Of a stretch of DNA of 64,000 nucleotides, positions 45,241 through 55,609 are shown in pieces. Origin of the DNA: Nevskia sp. (GTDB taxonomy: Bacteria > Pseudomonadota > Gammaproteobacteria > Nevskiales > Nevskiaceae); NCBI GenBank assembly GCA_021732745.1, contig JAKFUK010000002.1, forward strand, positions 372,001 to 436,000, in the 5' to 3' direction. Position 1 is the first letter of the stretch; each line of letters begins with the position of its first letter. Position numbers and translations under genes: made by a program. Under the pieces are notes generated by a model. That model had not been told where the DNA came from. It saw only the letters and a program-made list of their open reading frames with translations, and searched no databases.

Positions 45241-45300
45241 GACGCGATAAAATAGACGCGCTGTTCAAATCTAAAATACAGCGCGTCAAAATATCGCGTC
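45241..45300. promoter_or_regulatory. Nested palindromes upstream of the FadL-like gene
   Basis: The outer pair is GACGCGAT (45241-45248) and ATCGCGTC (45293-45300). The inner pair is GACGCGCTGT (45255-45264) and ACAGCGCGTC (45278-45287). Spacers are AT-rich. The block ends 57 bases before the ATG, so it could be an operator pair or a leader structure. Confidence 0.55.
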
Positions 45301-45357
45301 GAAGCGAGCCTGCCCGGACGATGATCCGGCAAGAAAACCCAAGGGAGAAAGACTGAA

Positions 45358-46638
45358 ATGAAGCTGACGACGACAGGTCGCGCGGCGGTTCTGCTATCCG
45401 CCTGCGGCCTCATGGGCACGCAAGCCTTTGCCGGCAACGGCCTGAACGTGACCGGCGTCGGCTCGCAAAGCCTCGGCATGGGCAGCGCCGATATCGCCGT
45501 GCCCGGCTCGACCACCGCCGTCACCATCAATCCGGCCAATCTCACGCAGATTCCGGGTTCCCGGCTCGATGCATCGGTCGAGCCCTTCGTGACCTACGGC
45601 TTCAGCCACAGCGATTCGCTGAACGAGCGGCAGAAATCCGATCAGGCCTACGGCACCCTGCTCAACGCCAGCTACTCGCGAAAAATACTGCGGCCGGACC
45701 TGACCTTCGGCATCGGCATGTTCGTGGCGGGTGGCTACGGCACCGAATACGAGGACTTGAACACGGCGTTCGGCACGGTCGACGAATACTCCGCGATCTT
45801 CGGCGTCACCCGCCTGTCGACCGGGCTGGGCTGGCAGGTCACGCCGCAATTGAGCGTCGGTGCCGCGTTCAACGTGTCCTACGCCTCGATCCGCCAGAAA
45901 CTGTTTCCGAACACCTCGAACGCCGAAGCCGGCTTCTTCGGCCTGCGCCTCGATGGTACCGACGGCGTCAGCTACAACGGCCGCATCGGCCTGCTGTATC
46001 AACTGAGCCCGACGATTGCCATCGGTGCCAGCTACGCCACCATCAACAAGCTCAAGCTCGAAGGCGGCGAACTGAGCGTCAACTACAGCGCCATCGACCA
46101 GGGCGTGGTCCGCTACGGCGAAGCGCGGGTCACCGGCTTCGCCCTGCCGCAGGATTTCGGCATCGGCATCGCCTGGCAGGCCACGCCGAAATGGCTGATC
46201 TCCACCGAAGTCACCTGGCTGGACTGGTCCGGTGCCGCGAAGAACGTGCGCCTGACCGCGCGCGATCCAGAAACTGCGAACGCCGACGTGCCCCAGAACA
46301 TCGAACTGGTGCAGGCCCTGCAATTCCACGACCAGTTCGTGCTGGCGATCGGCACCGCCTACGACGTCACCGATCGCCTGCGCTTGCTGGCCGGCATCAA
46401 CATCGCCCGCAACCCGGTCCCGGATGAGAACGTCACCCCGACCATCAACCTCACCCAGGAACTGGAGTTCGATTTCGGCATCCGCTACACCTTGTCGAAG
46501 ACGTGGGAAATCGCTACCGCCGTCCAGTACCAGCCGGAAAAGTCCGAATTCGCCGAAAACCCCGCCCAGCCGTTTACCAATGCCCGGGACGGCTATGGTG
46601 TGCTGGGCTTGCTGTTCGAGGTCAGCCGGCGTTGGTAG
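45358..46638 (+). CDS. FadL/OmpP1-family outer-membrane porin
   Basis: A 426-residue outer-membrane protein with signal peptide (cleavage near TQAFAGNG). The mature N-terminus GLNVTGVGSQSLGMGSADIA and VTINPANLTQIPGSRLD is characteristic of the FadL/TodX group, which takes up long-chain fatty acids or hydrocarbons through a 14-strand barrel. It ends in VLGLLFEVSRRW with the terminal aromatic. The ligand is unknown. It stands alone. Confidence 0.88.
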   Translation: MKLTTTGRAAVLLSACGLMGTQAFAGNGLNVTGVGSQSLGMGSADIAVPGSTTAVTINPANLTQIPGSRLDASVEPFVTYGFSHSDSLNERQKSDQAYGTLLNASYSRKILRPDLTFGIGMFVAGGYGTEYEDLNTAFGTVDEYSAIFGVTRLSTGLGWQVTPQLSVGAAFNVSYASIRQKLFPNTSNAEAGFFGLRLDGTDGVSYNGRIGLLYQLSPTIAIGASYATINKLKLEGGELSVNYSAIDQGVVRYGEARVTGFALPQDFGIGIAWQATPKWLISTEVTWLDWSGAAKNVRLTARDPETANADVPQNIELVQALQFHDQFVLAIGTAYDVTDRLRLLAGINIARNPVPDENVTPTINLTQELEFDFGIRYTLSKTWEIATAVQYQPEKSEFAENPAQPFTNARDGYGVLGLLFEVSRRW

Positions 46639-46977
46639 TGGGGCCTGTGGGAGACGGGTACGGTTTCATCGTGATTACTGCGTCGGAGCCGCTTTTTGAC
46701 AGGGTAGCGGCTATGCGAAAAAAATCAGCAATTGACATGCAGCCGAGCGACGGGCGATGGGCGACGGAAGAAATCAGCTTTGCGCTGCCGGACAATGGTG
46801 TGCCGCGTCTCTCCAGCGGCTTATCGGGTGGCCCTTGGGCCGATGCGCGTTGTGCTCGACTGATTTCCTGCTCATGACACGGAAGGGGACGGCTGGATAA
46901 GATCCCGCTTGGCTTTCAATTTGTGCCTACAGGATGCGAGACAATCAATGGGAAATGATCTGTTGTTGTAAAGGACA
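46639..46977. other. Intergenic region without supportable gene
   Basis: A frame from 46710 (RKKSAIDMQPSDGRWATEEI) is open but short and lacks a clear ribosome-binding site. It could be the remnant of a transposase or larger toxin gene, but I cannot support either. AAAGGA near 46970 is the likely ribosome-binding site of the next gene. Confidence 0.5.
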
Positions 46978-47529
46978 GTGTCATCTGAAGACATTCATGA
47001 CGTCACGCTGTCCCTGAACCACGCCTCCGAGGGAGACACTAATCGGTACGGCGACCGAAACGCCCTACTGGAAACGCGGCGCAAGGCCCAAGTTTGTTAC
47101 AAGAATGGCATCACGGCACCGCGAACTTCCGCGCTGCGTCTACGTCGCAATGCCGAACTCGACATTGATCATTCAGAAATTCTGGGCCGAAACATCAAGG
47201 CCGCTACAGGCAAGGAGCGGCATCTGGAAGCCGACTCCCATCACATCGTCGCGCGACTCGCGCGGCGCGCGGACGGGTCCCGAAAAATCCTGTTCAAATC
47301 GAACATCGGGATCAACGACGCCAATAACGGGATGTATCTGCGGCGAACCTGGGATTCAAGAGTCCCGGGACAGAAGCGCGCCACTGCGCATCAAAATCTG
47401 CACTCCCCGAAATACCATGACGCCGTCCTGCTTGAGCTAAGCCTCGCCTTCAGGGCTGGCACGCACACGGTCAGGCCGACTCTGCAGAACATCAAAAGCA
47501 AAATCTTGGCTGACACGTTCGACTACTGA
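46978..47529 (+). CDS. AHH-type nuclease, probable toxin domain
   Basis: A 183-residue protein whose second half matches the AHH nuclease pattern found at the C-terminus of polymorphic toxins: LEADSHHIVARLA (H88, H89), GINDANNGMYLRR, and LHSPKYHDAVLLEL (H142, H147). The GTG start has AAAGGA 5 bases before it. No secretion signal, PAAR, Rhs or VgrG part precedes it, so it is an orphan tip or a shortened gene. An Imm11-type gene follows after 11 bases, as expected for a toxin-immunity pair. Base composition is less GC-rich than the core genes. Confidence 0.75.
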   Translation: MSSEDIHDVTLSLNHASEGDTNRYGDRNALLETRRKAQVCYKNGITAPRTSALRLRRNAELDIDHSEILGRNIKAATGKERHLEADSHHIVARLARRADGSRKILFKSNIGINDANNGMYLRRTWDSRVPGQKRATAHQNLHSPKYHDAVLLELSLAFRAGTHTVRPTLQNIKSKILADTFDY

Positions 47530-47540
47530 GGCCTGCCGCC

Positions 47541-48110
47541 GTGAAAGTATGGAAATTCACCCATTGGTCGTTGAACGAATTCGCGGGGCTTTTACCCCCT
47601 GAAGGTCGCGCAGCGAATATGCTCGACGCTGACGGTCGGCCGCTGGTCTGGAAAGCCCCGGTGCGGGTCGCTGTAGATAACGAGCCCTACGGCAAGAATC
47701 ATAGGCCGCGTGTCGACATCAGCCATTTGGCTCATGGCTCCCTTGTCTTCAACGAAAAAGCGAAGTCCGCGCTGGGTTCCTATCTGGAGCGATTCGGCCA
47801 GTTTCTACCGCTCGACGTGGAAGGACATCGTGAATGGTTCTACCACGTCACCAACCTCATCGACTGTATCGATCCGGTCGCGTCCAAAAAGAAGCCTGTG
47901 ACGGGAATCATTGAAAAAGAAGTGTTTGTTGCTTCTAAAGTGCCGCAGACAGCCGCGCTGTTCAAGGACCCGAGAACTGCCATTGTCTTTATGTACGCCA
48001 ACGACCCGGCAAAGCACGAATTGGAGAAGCTCATCGCGGATGCCGGACTCACTGGCGCGGCTTTTGAAAAGCCTGGGTCGCCACAGCGGAGGCTGCGAGA
48101 ATCACGGTGA
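47541..48110 (+). CDS. Imm11/DUF1629-type immunity protein
   Basis: A 189-residue protein of the Imm11-like kind. Visible family features are the N-terminal KVWKFTHWSLNEFAGL, the LVWKAPVRV strand, LVFNEKAKSALGSYLERFGQ with FLPLDVEG, and a late VASKVPQTAALFKDP. The start is GTG. It lies directly after the AHH nuclease and should protect against it. The last codons run into a copy of the MITE-like terminus (48101-48127), so its original C-terminus may have been changed by that insertion. Confidence 0.7.
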   Translation: MKVWKFTHWSLNEFAGLLPPEGRAANMLDADGRPLVWKAPVRVAVDNEPYGKNHRPRVDISHLAHGSLVFNEKAKSALGSYLERFGQFLPLDVEGHREWFYHVTNLIDCIDPVASKKKPVTGIIEKEVFVASKVPQTAALFKDPRTAIVFMYANDPAKHELEKLIADAGLTGAAFEKPGSPQRRLRESR

Positions 48111-48127
48111 CACCTTGCCGATTCCCC
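48101..48127 (+). repeat. Short left-terminus copy of the MITE-like element
   Basis: ATCACGGTGACACCTTGCCG followed by ATTCCCC. It overlaps the last codons and stop of the Imm11-type gene. The palindrome chain that follows this motif elsewhere is absent here. Confidence 0.65.
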
Positions 48128-48157
48128 AATTTATCCAAGTCGTGGCTCGGCAGCACC

Positions 48158-48220
48158 GTAGTCCGGATGCGATCCAAGGCTTTTCGTTCGGTCTTCGATC
48201 CCGGATTGCATCCGGGCTAC
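48158..48220. repeat. Inverted repeat of the TAGCCCGGAT family
   Basis: Starts GTAGTCCGGATGCGATCC and ends GGATTGCATCCGGGCTAC. A compact relative is at 50069-50096. Located between the Imm11-type gene and the DUF1353 gene; the rest of this gap (48221-48377) shows nothing except the leader of the next gene. Confidence 0.75.
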
Positions 48221-48377
48221 AGAACTGTGACCTAGTTCTCAATAAGGCGAGGTTTTACCCAGCTGCCAGTCGAAATTTTATTGGAGTATCGGCTGATTGC
48301 AAGCATGCGATCTGTCCTCCAAATCAGCCCATGGGCAGGTTGCGTATAAAACCTTGTTTATTAATTAGGAGGCAAAC

Positions 48378-48828
48378 GTGATTCAGCTACTCGTGTTCCC
48401 AGTCGTGAAGACCGATTCCAACAAGTTGGCTGTGGCGTATGAGGTTGCAACTGACACTGAAACCCAATTCAACGGTACTGCCATCTGGGTGCCCAAGTTC
48501 TTTCAGTACGACGGGGCCAGCATTCCATCGGCGTTACGACCGTTCATCGGATCGCCATTCGACCCCGAATTCATGGTAGCGGCGGTTTTTCACGACTGGC
48601 TATACCACACGCACGCAGTCAGTCAGTCAGGCGGCCGCCGATAAATTGTTCTACGCGCTGCTACGGGACAGTGGTGTTGGCAAGACGAAGGCCGGACTGA
48701 TGCGGACGGCTGTCGAAACTGTCGGAGAAAACTACTGGAACAACGATCCAGACGATATGAAGTACATCGCCCGTCTTCGCAGCAAAATCGCCGCCGATGG
48801 GCGAGACCCTGTCAAATATGGGCTTTGA
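48378..48828 (+). pseudogene. DUF1353-type phage-like protein, frameshifted
   Basis: Two frames, 48378-48644 and 48646-48828, together encode a DUF1353-like protein of about 150 residues: QYDGASIPSALRPFIG and VAAVFHDWLYHTH in the first, LFYALLRDSGVGKTKAGLMR in the second. The join lies at an AGTC tetranucleotide repeat (three units, 48617-48628). Removing one unit restores one frame reading HTHAVSQAAADKLFYALL. Start GTG with AGGAGG before it. Either a slipped, switchable gene, a dead gene or a sequencing error. DUF1353 genes usually come from prophages. Confidence 0.8.
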
Positions 48829-48885
48829 ATTACGGAATTACCTTACTGATTGGCAGTGCATCACTTTGAAATTGCGATGAAGCGG

Positions 48886-48979
48886 TTTCGCACGAAGTAC
48901 ACAAAGGCCACCAAGAAAGACGTCAATCTGATGGTATTGGCTTGATTTTCTTCGTGTTCTTTGTGTGCTTTGTGCGAAA
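48886..48979. repeat. Long inverted repeat, ACGAAGTACACAAAG family
   Basis: Same arms as 45099-45192 (TTTCGCACGAAGTACACAAA and TTTGTGTGCTTTGTGCGAAA) and a different centre. Confidence 0.9.
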
Positions 48980-49064
48980 CATCACGACCACATTTCAAAC
49001 TGAGTCACGACCTACTGATTCCCCAATTTACAGGGAATTCGGGAATTACGGTGCGGGAATTACG

Positions 49065-49400
49065 GGAATTACGGTGACACCTTACCAATTCCCCAGTCTC
49101 TAGCGAACCGGCTCTTGGTGAGGGTTGCTTTCATCGGCTGACCGCAATTGCACTATTTCGCGCTCCGCGCGAGAAGCAGAAGCGCGAGTCGATGCCCTGC
49201 GCTTCTCGCGCTCTCCGGGGTACCGCGCTGACGGGCCATCCCTAGCCCGGCATCGCTCGACCGGCATCCATGCGTTCGGGTTCGCAGCGAGCAACGCTCG
49301 CTAAGCGCGAACCCTCACCCCCTCCGATCGCTGCGATGCTCGGCGCCATGCAATGGGGGAGAAACGGAAAAGCCACATCAACGGCAACGGCAACGGCAAA
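49065..49400 (+). repeat. Left-end copy of the MITE-like element
   Basis: Begins GGGAATTACGGTGACACCTT and continues with the palindrome chain (GGGCCATCCCTAGCCC, GATCGCTGCGATGCTCGGC). It carries an internal deletion of the AAGGAAAGT stem and ends with an AACGGC simple repeat (49382-49399), as does the copy at 34590. The right end is missing. Confidence 0.75.
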
Positions 49401-49477
49401 AACCGTAACCCCGCTTTAATAGAACGTACCGGGCGTGCTACCGATGCTTTATATAGGATCGTTGGGCATCAGAACCC

Positions 49478-50065
49478 GTGAATACGTCCGTGCACCTTCG
49501 ATCAATACCGGTTCAACGCGGTCACTTCGCACTCGAATCGGGGCTGCATACCGATTTGTGGCTCGACCTGGATGCTCTCTTTCTCGATCCAGTTGCTCTG
49601 GAACCCCGTATTGACGCACTTGTCGATCAACTGCGTCCCTACGCCGTCACCGCAGTCTGCGGGCCGCTTGTCGGCGGAGCATTTGTTGCGCAGGTGGTCG
49701 CGGCCAAGCTGAATCTGCGGTTCTACTTCACGGAGCGAAGCCCGGAACAGTCAGGCTCGGATCTGTTTGGTGCCACGTACCGGCTGTCGGCAGGTGTTCG
49801 TGCTCAGGCGTCACGGGAGAGATTCGCAGTGGTTGATGATGCCATCAGCGCGAGCTCGTCCACTCGCGCGACGGTGACCGAACTGACGAGCCTCGGGGCT
49901 CAAACCGTAGTGGTGGGGGCCTTGATGCTGCTCGGAGATCGCGGAGAGCGGTACTTCGCCGAGCGCTCGATCCCGGTAGTCGCTGCAACCCGTGAAAAGC
50001 TGTCTTTGTGGGAGCCACAACAATGCCCGCTATGCCACGCGGGCTTGGCGCTGCAAAGGCGTTAG
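49478..50065 (+). CDS. PyrE-like phosphoribosyltransferase
   Basis: A 195-residue type I phosphoribosyltransferase fold. The N-terminal GHFALESGLHTDLWLDLDAL resembles orotate phosphoribosyltransferases. The PRPP loop is altered: FAVVDDAISASSSTRATV has the two aspartates but SASSST where TTGGT is usual. A C-terminal CPLC pair (ECQQ-less form EPQQCPLCHAG) is also unlike housekeeping PyrE. Start GTG. Probably an accessory or specialised enzyme rather than the pyrimidine-pathway PyrE; the base substrate is unknown. Confidence 0.75.
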   Translation: MNTSVHLRSIPVQRGHFALESGLHTDLWLDLDALFLDPVALEPRIDALVDQLRPYAVTAVCGPLVGGAFVAQVVAAKLNLRFYFTERSPEQSGSDLFGATYRLSAGVRAQASRERFAVVDDAISASSSTRATVTELTSLGAQTVVVGALMLLGDRGERYFAERSIPVVAATREKLSLWEPQQCPLCHAGLALQRR

Positions 50066-50068
50066 CGC

Positions 50069-50096
50069 CGTAGCCCGGATTTGCATCCGGGCTACG
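50069..50096. terminator. Perfect hairpin after the phosphoribosyltransferase gene
   Basis: CGTAGCCCGGAT-TTGC-ATCCGGGCTACG, a 12-base perfect stem starting 4 bases after the stop. No T-run follows, so it is as likely a REP unit as a terminator. It is the compact form of the inverted repeat at 48158-48220. Confidence 0.6.
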
Positions 50097-50132
50097 AGAC
50101 TGACAGCCCGTCCCTGCCTCGACTGGGCTGGG

Positions 50133-51269
50133 TCAGAAACCCCGCGCCGACAACCACTCATGCATCACCTGGCGGAAGTCCGCAGCGGTGCGTTCCAGCG
50201 GCAGGGCGTGGCCGCTGCCGGCGATGAAGGCAGCGGTGACGTCGTTGCTGCCCTGGAACAGGGTGCGCTGCAGGTTGCCGCCCAGCGGCTGGATGAAGTA
50301 GCGATCTTCCAGACCATTGACCAGCAGCACCGGCACCTGGATGCGGCCGAGCACGAGCTTCAGCGCGTCGACGGTGATGCTCTGCGGGAATGACGCGGCC
50401 TCGCCGCAGGGCGAGCGGTCGCGCAGGGCGGCGGACTGGTCGATGACGCTGGCTTCGGCGTCGGTGAAGCTCAGGTCGCGGAAGGCGCGGTCGGCCACCG
50501 GGAAGAACTGGTAGAAGAACGGGCCAGTCGCGCCGTCGGAACGCTGGCCGCCAGCCAGGCAGGATGCGAAGAACGGTGCCGCCTGGGCGAGGAAGCGCGG
50601 CCGGAAGGCCAGCGGCGCGTCGCTGAAACCGGTGACGATCAGCGCGTCGATGTCGAAATCGCGGAACGAATAGGCCACCGGTTCGGCGATCAGCGCCGCT
50701 GCCTGGTGCGAGGCCAGCGCCACGCGGCTGAAGGTCGGGGCTGGTGCGGTGCGGCCTTCGACCACGTAGGTGCCAGCGCGCAGGCTGTCGACGATCTGGC
50801 GAACGATGGTCGCTTCGCTGCCGTAGCAGACGGCGAGGCCCGAAGGACGGCCGCTGCCGCCGTAGCCAAGCTGCTCGTAGACCAGCGACACATGGCCCTG
50901 TTCGGCCATCCGGCTGGCGTAGTCGTACTGCGGATTGGCGGTGAAATGCCAGAAGAACTCGCCCCAGCCGATGCCATGCAGGTAGGTGGTGACGGCCGGC
51001 AGGCTGCTGCCGCTGAGCAGGCTGGCTGGCCCGACCAGATGGCCGCGAATCTCGTAAGGTCGGCCATCGGACAGGCAGGCGACGAGGGTGCGATTCTGGT
51101 TTTCGACCTGAAACGTCACCGGCAGCGACACGATGGCCGGCGGCGCGGCGATGGCCACGCCACCGACGGCGAGCGCGGCGATCGACATCAGCCGCCCGAG
51201 CCAGCCGATACCAGTACCCGACCGCGACCGCGGCTCATGAACTGCTTCTGCAACCGTGATGCTCGACAT
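50133..51269 (-). CDS. Secreted alpha/beta-hydrolase-like protein with altered nucleophile elbow
   Basis: A 378-residue protein with a hydrophobic export segment at about 27-44. The alpha/beta-hydrolase order is visible: TYLHGIGWGEFFW (oxyanion region), HVSLVYEQLGYGGSG, the elbow, VPVLLVNGLEDRYF (acid) and AGSGHALPLE (histidine 352 region). At the elbow, where GHSxG is expected, the sequence is ALASHQAAAL (S187 H188 Q189), so the usual serine is missing. Start at 51269 has GAGGAG before it. The role is unknown; possibly non-catalytic. Confidence 0.75.
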   Translation of the reverse strand: MSSITVAEAVHEPRSRSGTGIGWLGRLMSIAALAVGGVAIAAPPAIVSLPVTFQVENQNRTLVACLSDGRPYEIRGHLVGPASLLSGSSLPAVTTYLHGIGWGEFFWHFTANPQYDYASRMAEQGHVSLVYEQLGYGGSGRPSGLAVCYGSEATIVRQIVDSLRAGTYVVEGRTAPAPTFSRVALASHQAAALIAEPVAYSFRDFDIDALIVTGFSDAPLAFRPRFLAQAAPFFASCLAGGQRSDGATGPFFYQFFPVADRAFRDLSFTDAEASVIDQSAALRDRSPCGEAASFPQSITVDALKLVLGRIQVPVLLVNGLEDRYFIQPLGGNLQRTLFQGSNDVTAAFIAGSGHALPLERTAADFRQVMHEWLSARGF

Positions 51270-51416
51270 GGTTCGGCTCTCCTCGAATTCGTTATGGGGG
51301 ATACGCAAGCTGCGCACCCGATACGCCGGCGACTACCGAAGTGGATGCGCGGCGAAAGGCGGCAGTGCTTGGCTGCTTGCCGCAGCCGATCAAGTTGGGC
51401 GCAGCATCAACCGTGT

Positions 51417-53485
51417 TCAGCGACGCGCCGCGATCCGAACCATGCGAGCCGCGATCTCCGGTGCTTCGGACAGGGTCCGGACATCGCCCGCCAGCCGTCG
51501 CCGCCAATTCGGGTGTTCGTCGATGGTGCCGGGCACGTTCGGTTGTTCGACGACGCCGAACAGGTCTTCGAGCGGAATCAGGGCCAGTGGTGACGGTGTG
51601 GCAGCGACAAAGGCGCAAGCGGCGTCGACAACGGCTGAAGGCTGATCGACCGGCGGCATCGCGCCCGATGCCAGTCCGGCATGGACGAAGGCCCCCCAGA
51701 GCTTTTCGCGATCGACGACGCGCGCCGCGCGGTCCTGGGCTTCGTCCTGACCTTCCCCGTACAGCGCAAGCGCGGCCCGCCAGTCGATGTCCCGGCCGGT
51801 CCACCAGCCGGCAACTGTCGGCAGATCGTGGGTGGTGCTCATCGCGACGACATCGGCCGGCCAGCGCGCCGGCTCGACGAAGAAGCCCCAGTCGCGCTCG
51901 AACCACAGCACCCGCATGCCGAGGATGCCGGCCGGGCTCATGCGCTGGCGGAAGCCGTCCGGCACCGTGCCCATGTCCTCGCCGATGATCACCGCGCGGT
52001 GCCGCCAGGATTCCAGCGCGATCAGGCCGAACAGGGCTTCGATCGGGTATTGCAGGTAGGCGCCTTCGCGCGGGCCGGCACCGTCCGGCACCAGCCACAG
52101 GCGACCTAAGCCAATGACGTGGTCGATGCGCAGGCCGCCGGCACGGCGTAGCTGGGCGCGCAGCAGTTCAAGGAACGGCGAGTAGGCTTCATCACACAGG
52201 GCACGCGGCGAATAGGCGGTGAGGCCCCAACCCTGCCCGAGCGCATTCAGCGCGTCGGGTGGTGCCCCAACCGACAGGCCTTGCAGGAAATCCTGCGGCC
52301 GGCTCCAGCCGTGGCTGCCGCCGCCATCGGCACCGACCGCCAGATCGCTGATCAGGCCGATCGCCATGCCGCCAGCTTTCGCTTGCGCCTGCGCCAGCCG
52401 CAGGCCGCGATCGGCGAGCCATTGCAAGCGCAGGTGGAAAGCGACTTCGGCCGCCTGTCCGGCCGCGAAAACTTCAACTTCGGCGCTGCGCGGATTGCGG
52501 TACTCGGCCGGCCAATCGGTCCAGCGCCAAAGCGGCGGCGCAAGGCCGAGGAAATGCCCGTGCAGGGTTTCAAAGCGGGCGTGATCGAGTAACGCCGTGC
52601 CGCCGGCTTCGATGAACGCCGCGCAGTCGGCGCGCAGCGCATCGGACAACTGATCGAAACCGGCCAGCAGGCGACGCGCGAGTTTCAGACGCAAGCGCGC
52701 GGCGCGCGGCCAGTCGACCAGTTCCAGTGATTCCAGTTCGTCGGCGAGTGCCGCTGCGCCCTCATCGACCAGCGCGGCAGCCAGTGCTTCCGCGCCGAAG
52801 GCTTCGGCAAGATCGACATGCAGTGCGTTGACGAACAGCCGGCTCGACGGCGAATAGGGGCTGAAGCGCTCGACATCGGCCGCAAACAGCGCATGCACCG
52901 GGCTGACCGCCAGCGCATCCGCACCCTGCTCGCCGAGCGCTTTCGCATGCGCACCAAGGCCGGAGAACGTGCCGATGCCGCCGTCACTCTTCGAGCGCAG
53001 CGCATAGAGCTGCGCCGTGCAGCCCCAGAGTCGACGCTCGCCGGCCAGATCCTGCACGGTGAACGCGCGCGGCGGGACGATCGCCAGTTGCAGGTGCTGG
53101 CCGTTGATCGCCAGCCGGTGGTAGCCGATCGGGGCGAACAGCGCGATGCGGCAGATGCCGTCGTCGCCCGCTTCCGCCGTGCCTTCGAGCACCGTTCCGT
53201 CTTCGAGCGTCAGCACATACGCGCGCAGCGCCGGATCGGCGATATGCCCGACGTCCGCCGCCGCACCGGCCCGCACCACCAGCATCGGCGGCAGCACGGC
53301 GGCGGCGCGCTCGGCAGCAAGGCGCGCCAGTTCGCGTTCGCAGGCGGCTACGTCGTCGACGCGGTAGCCGAGGGCGGTGAGCACGGCGTGCAGGGTGTCG
53401 TCACGGACTTCGCGATGCACGCCCTGCCAGTCGATCCAGCGCGTCGAGAGGCCGGCAGCGGCGGCCAGTTCCTGCAAGGCGGACA

Positions 53486-53486
<1 letters not shown>
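51417..53486 (-). CDS. malQ: 4-alpha-glucanotransferase
   Basis: Amylomaltase moving glucan segments between maltodextrins. The 689-residue product has the GH77 motifs LRIDHVIGLGRLWLVPDG (nucleophile Asp), VIIGEDMGTVPDGFRQRM (acid/base Glu) and STTHDLPTVAGWW. The start at 53486 overlaps the glgX stop (TGATG). It is the last gene of the minus-strand glycogen operon glgB-glgX-malQ. Confidence 0.95.

Positions 53487-55605
<2,119 letters not shown>

Positions 55606-55609
<4 letters not shown>

Larger units (their letters stand above)
45058..45357. other. Intergenic region with two inverted-repeat structures
   Basis: Contains the purine-rich hairpin 45099-45192 and the nested palindromes at 45241-45300. 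It also holds the leader of the FadL-like gene with GGGAGAAAG as ribosome-binding region. No gene seen. Confidence 0.7.
48829..49477. other. Gene-free repeat region
   Basis: Contains a degenerate terminus motif right after the DUF1353 stop, a purine-rich hairpin (48886-48979), repeated GGGAATTACGG units (49033-49075), a left-end copy of the MITE-like element (49065-49400) and a short AT-rich leader (49410-49477). No gene supported. Confidence 0.75.

Noticed and set aside
46710..46877. Remnant of a Tn5/IS4-type transposase N-terminus (GRWATEEISFALPDN)
   Set aside because: The resemblance to the W..EE..A.LGD pattern is too weak and no further transposase part or terminal repeat is visible.
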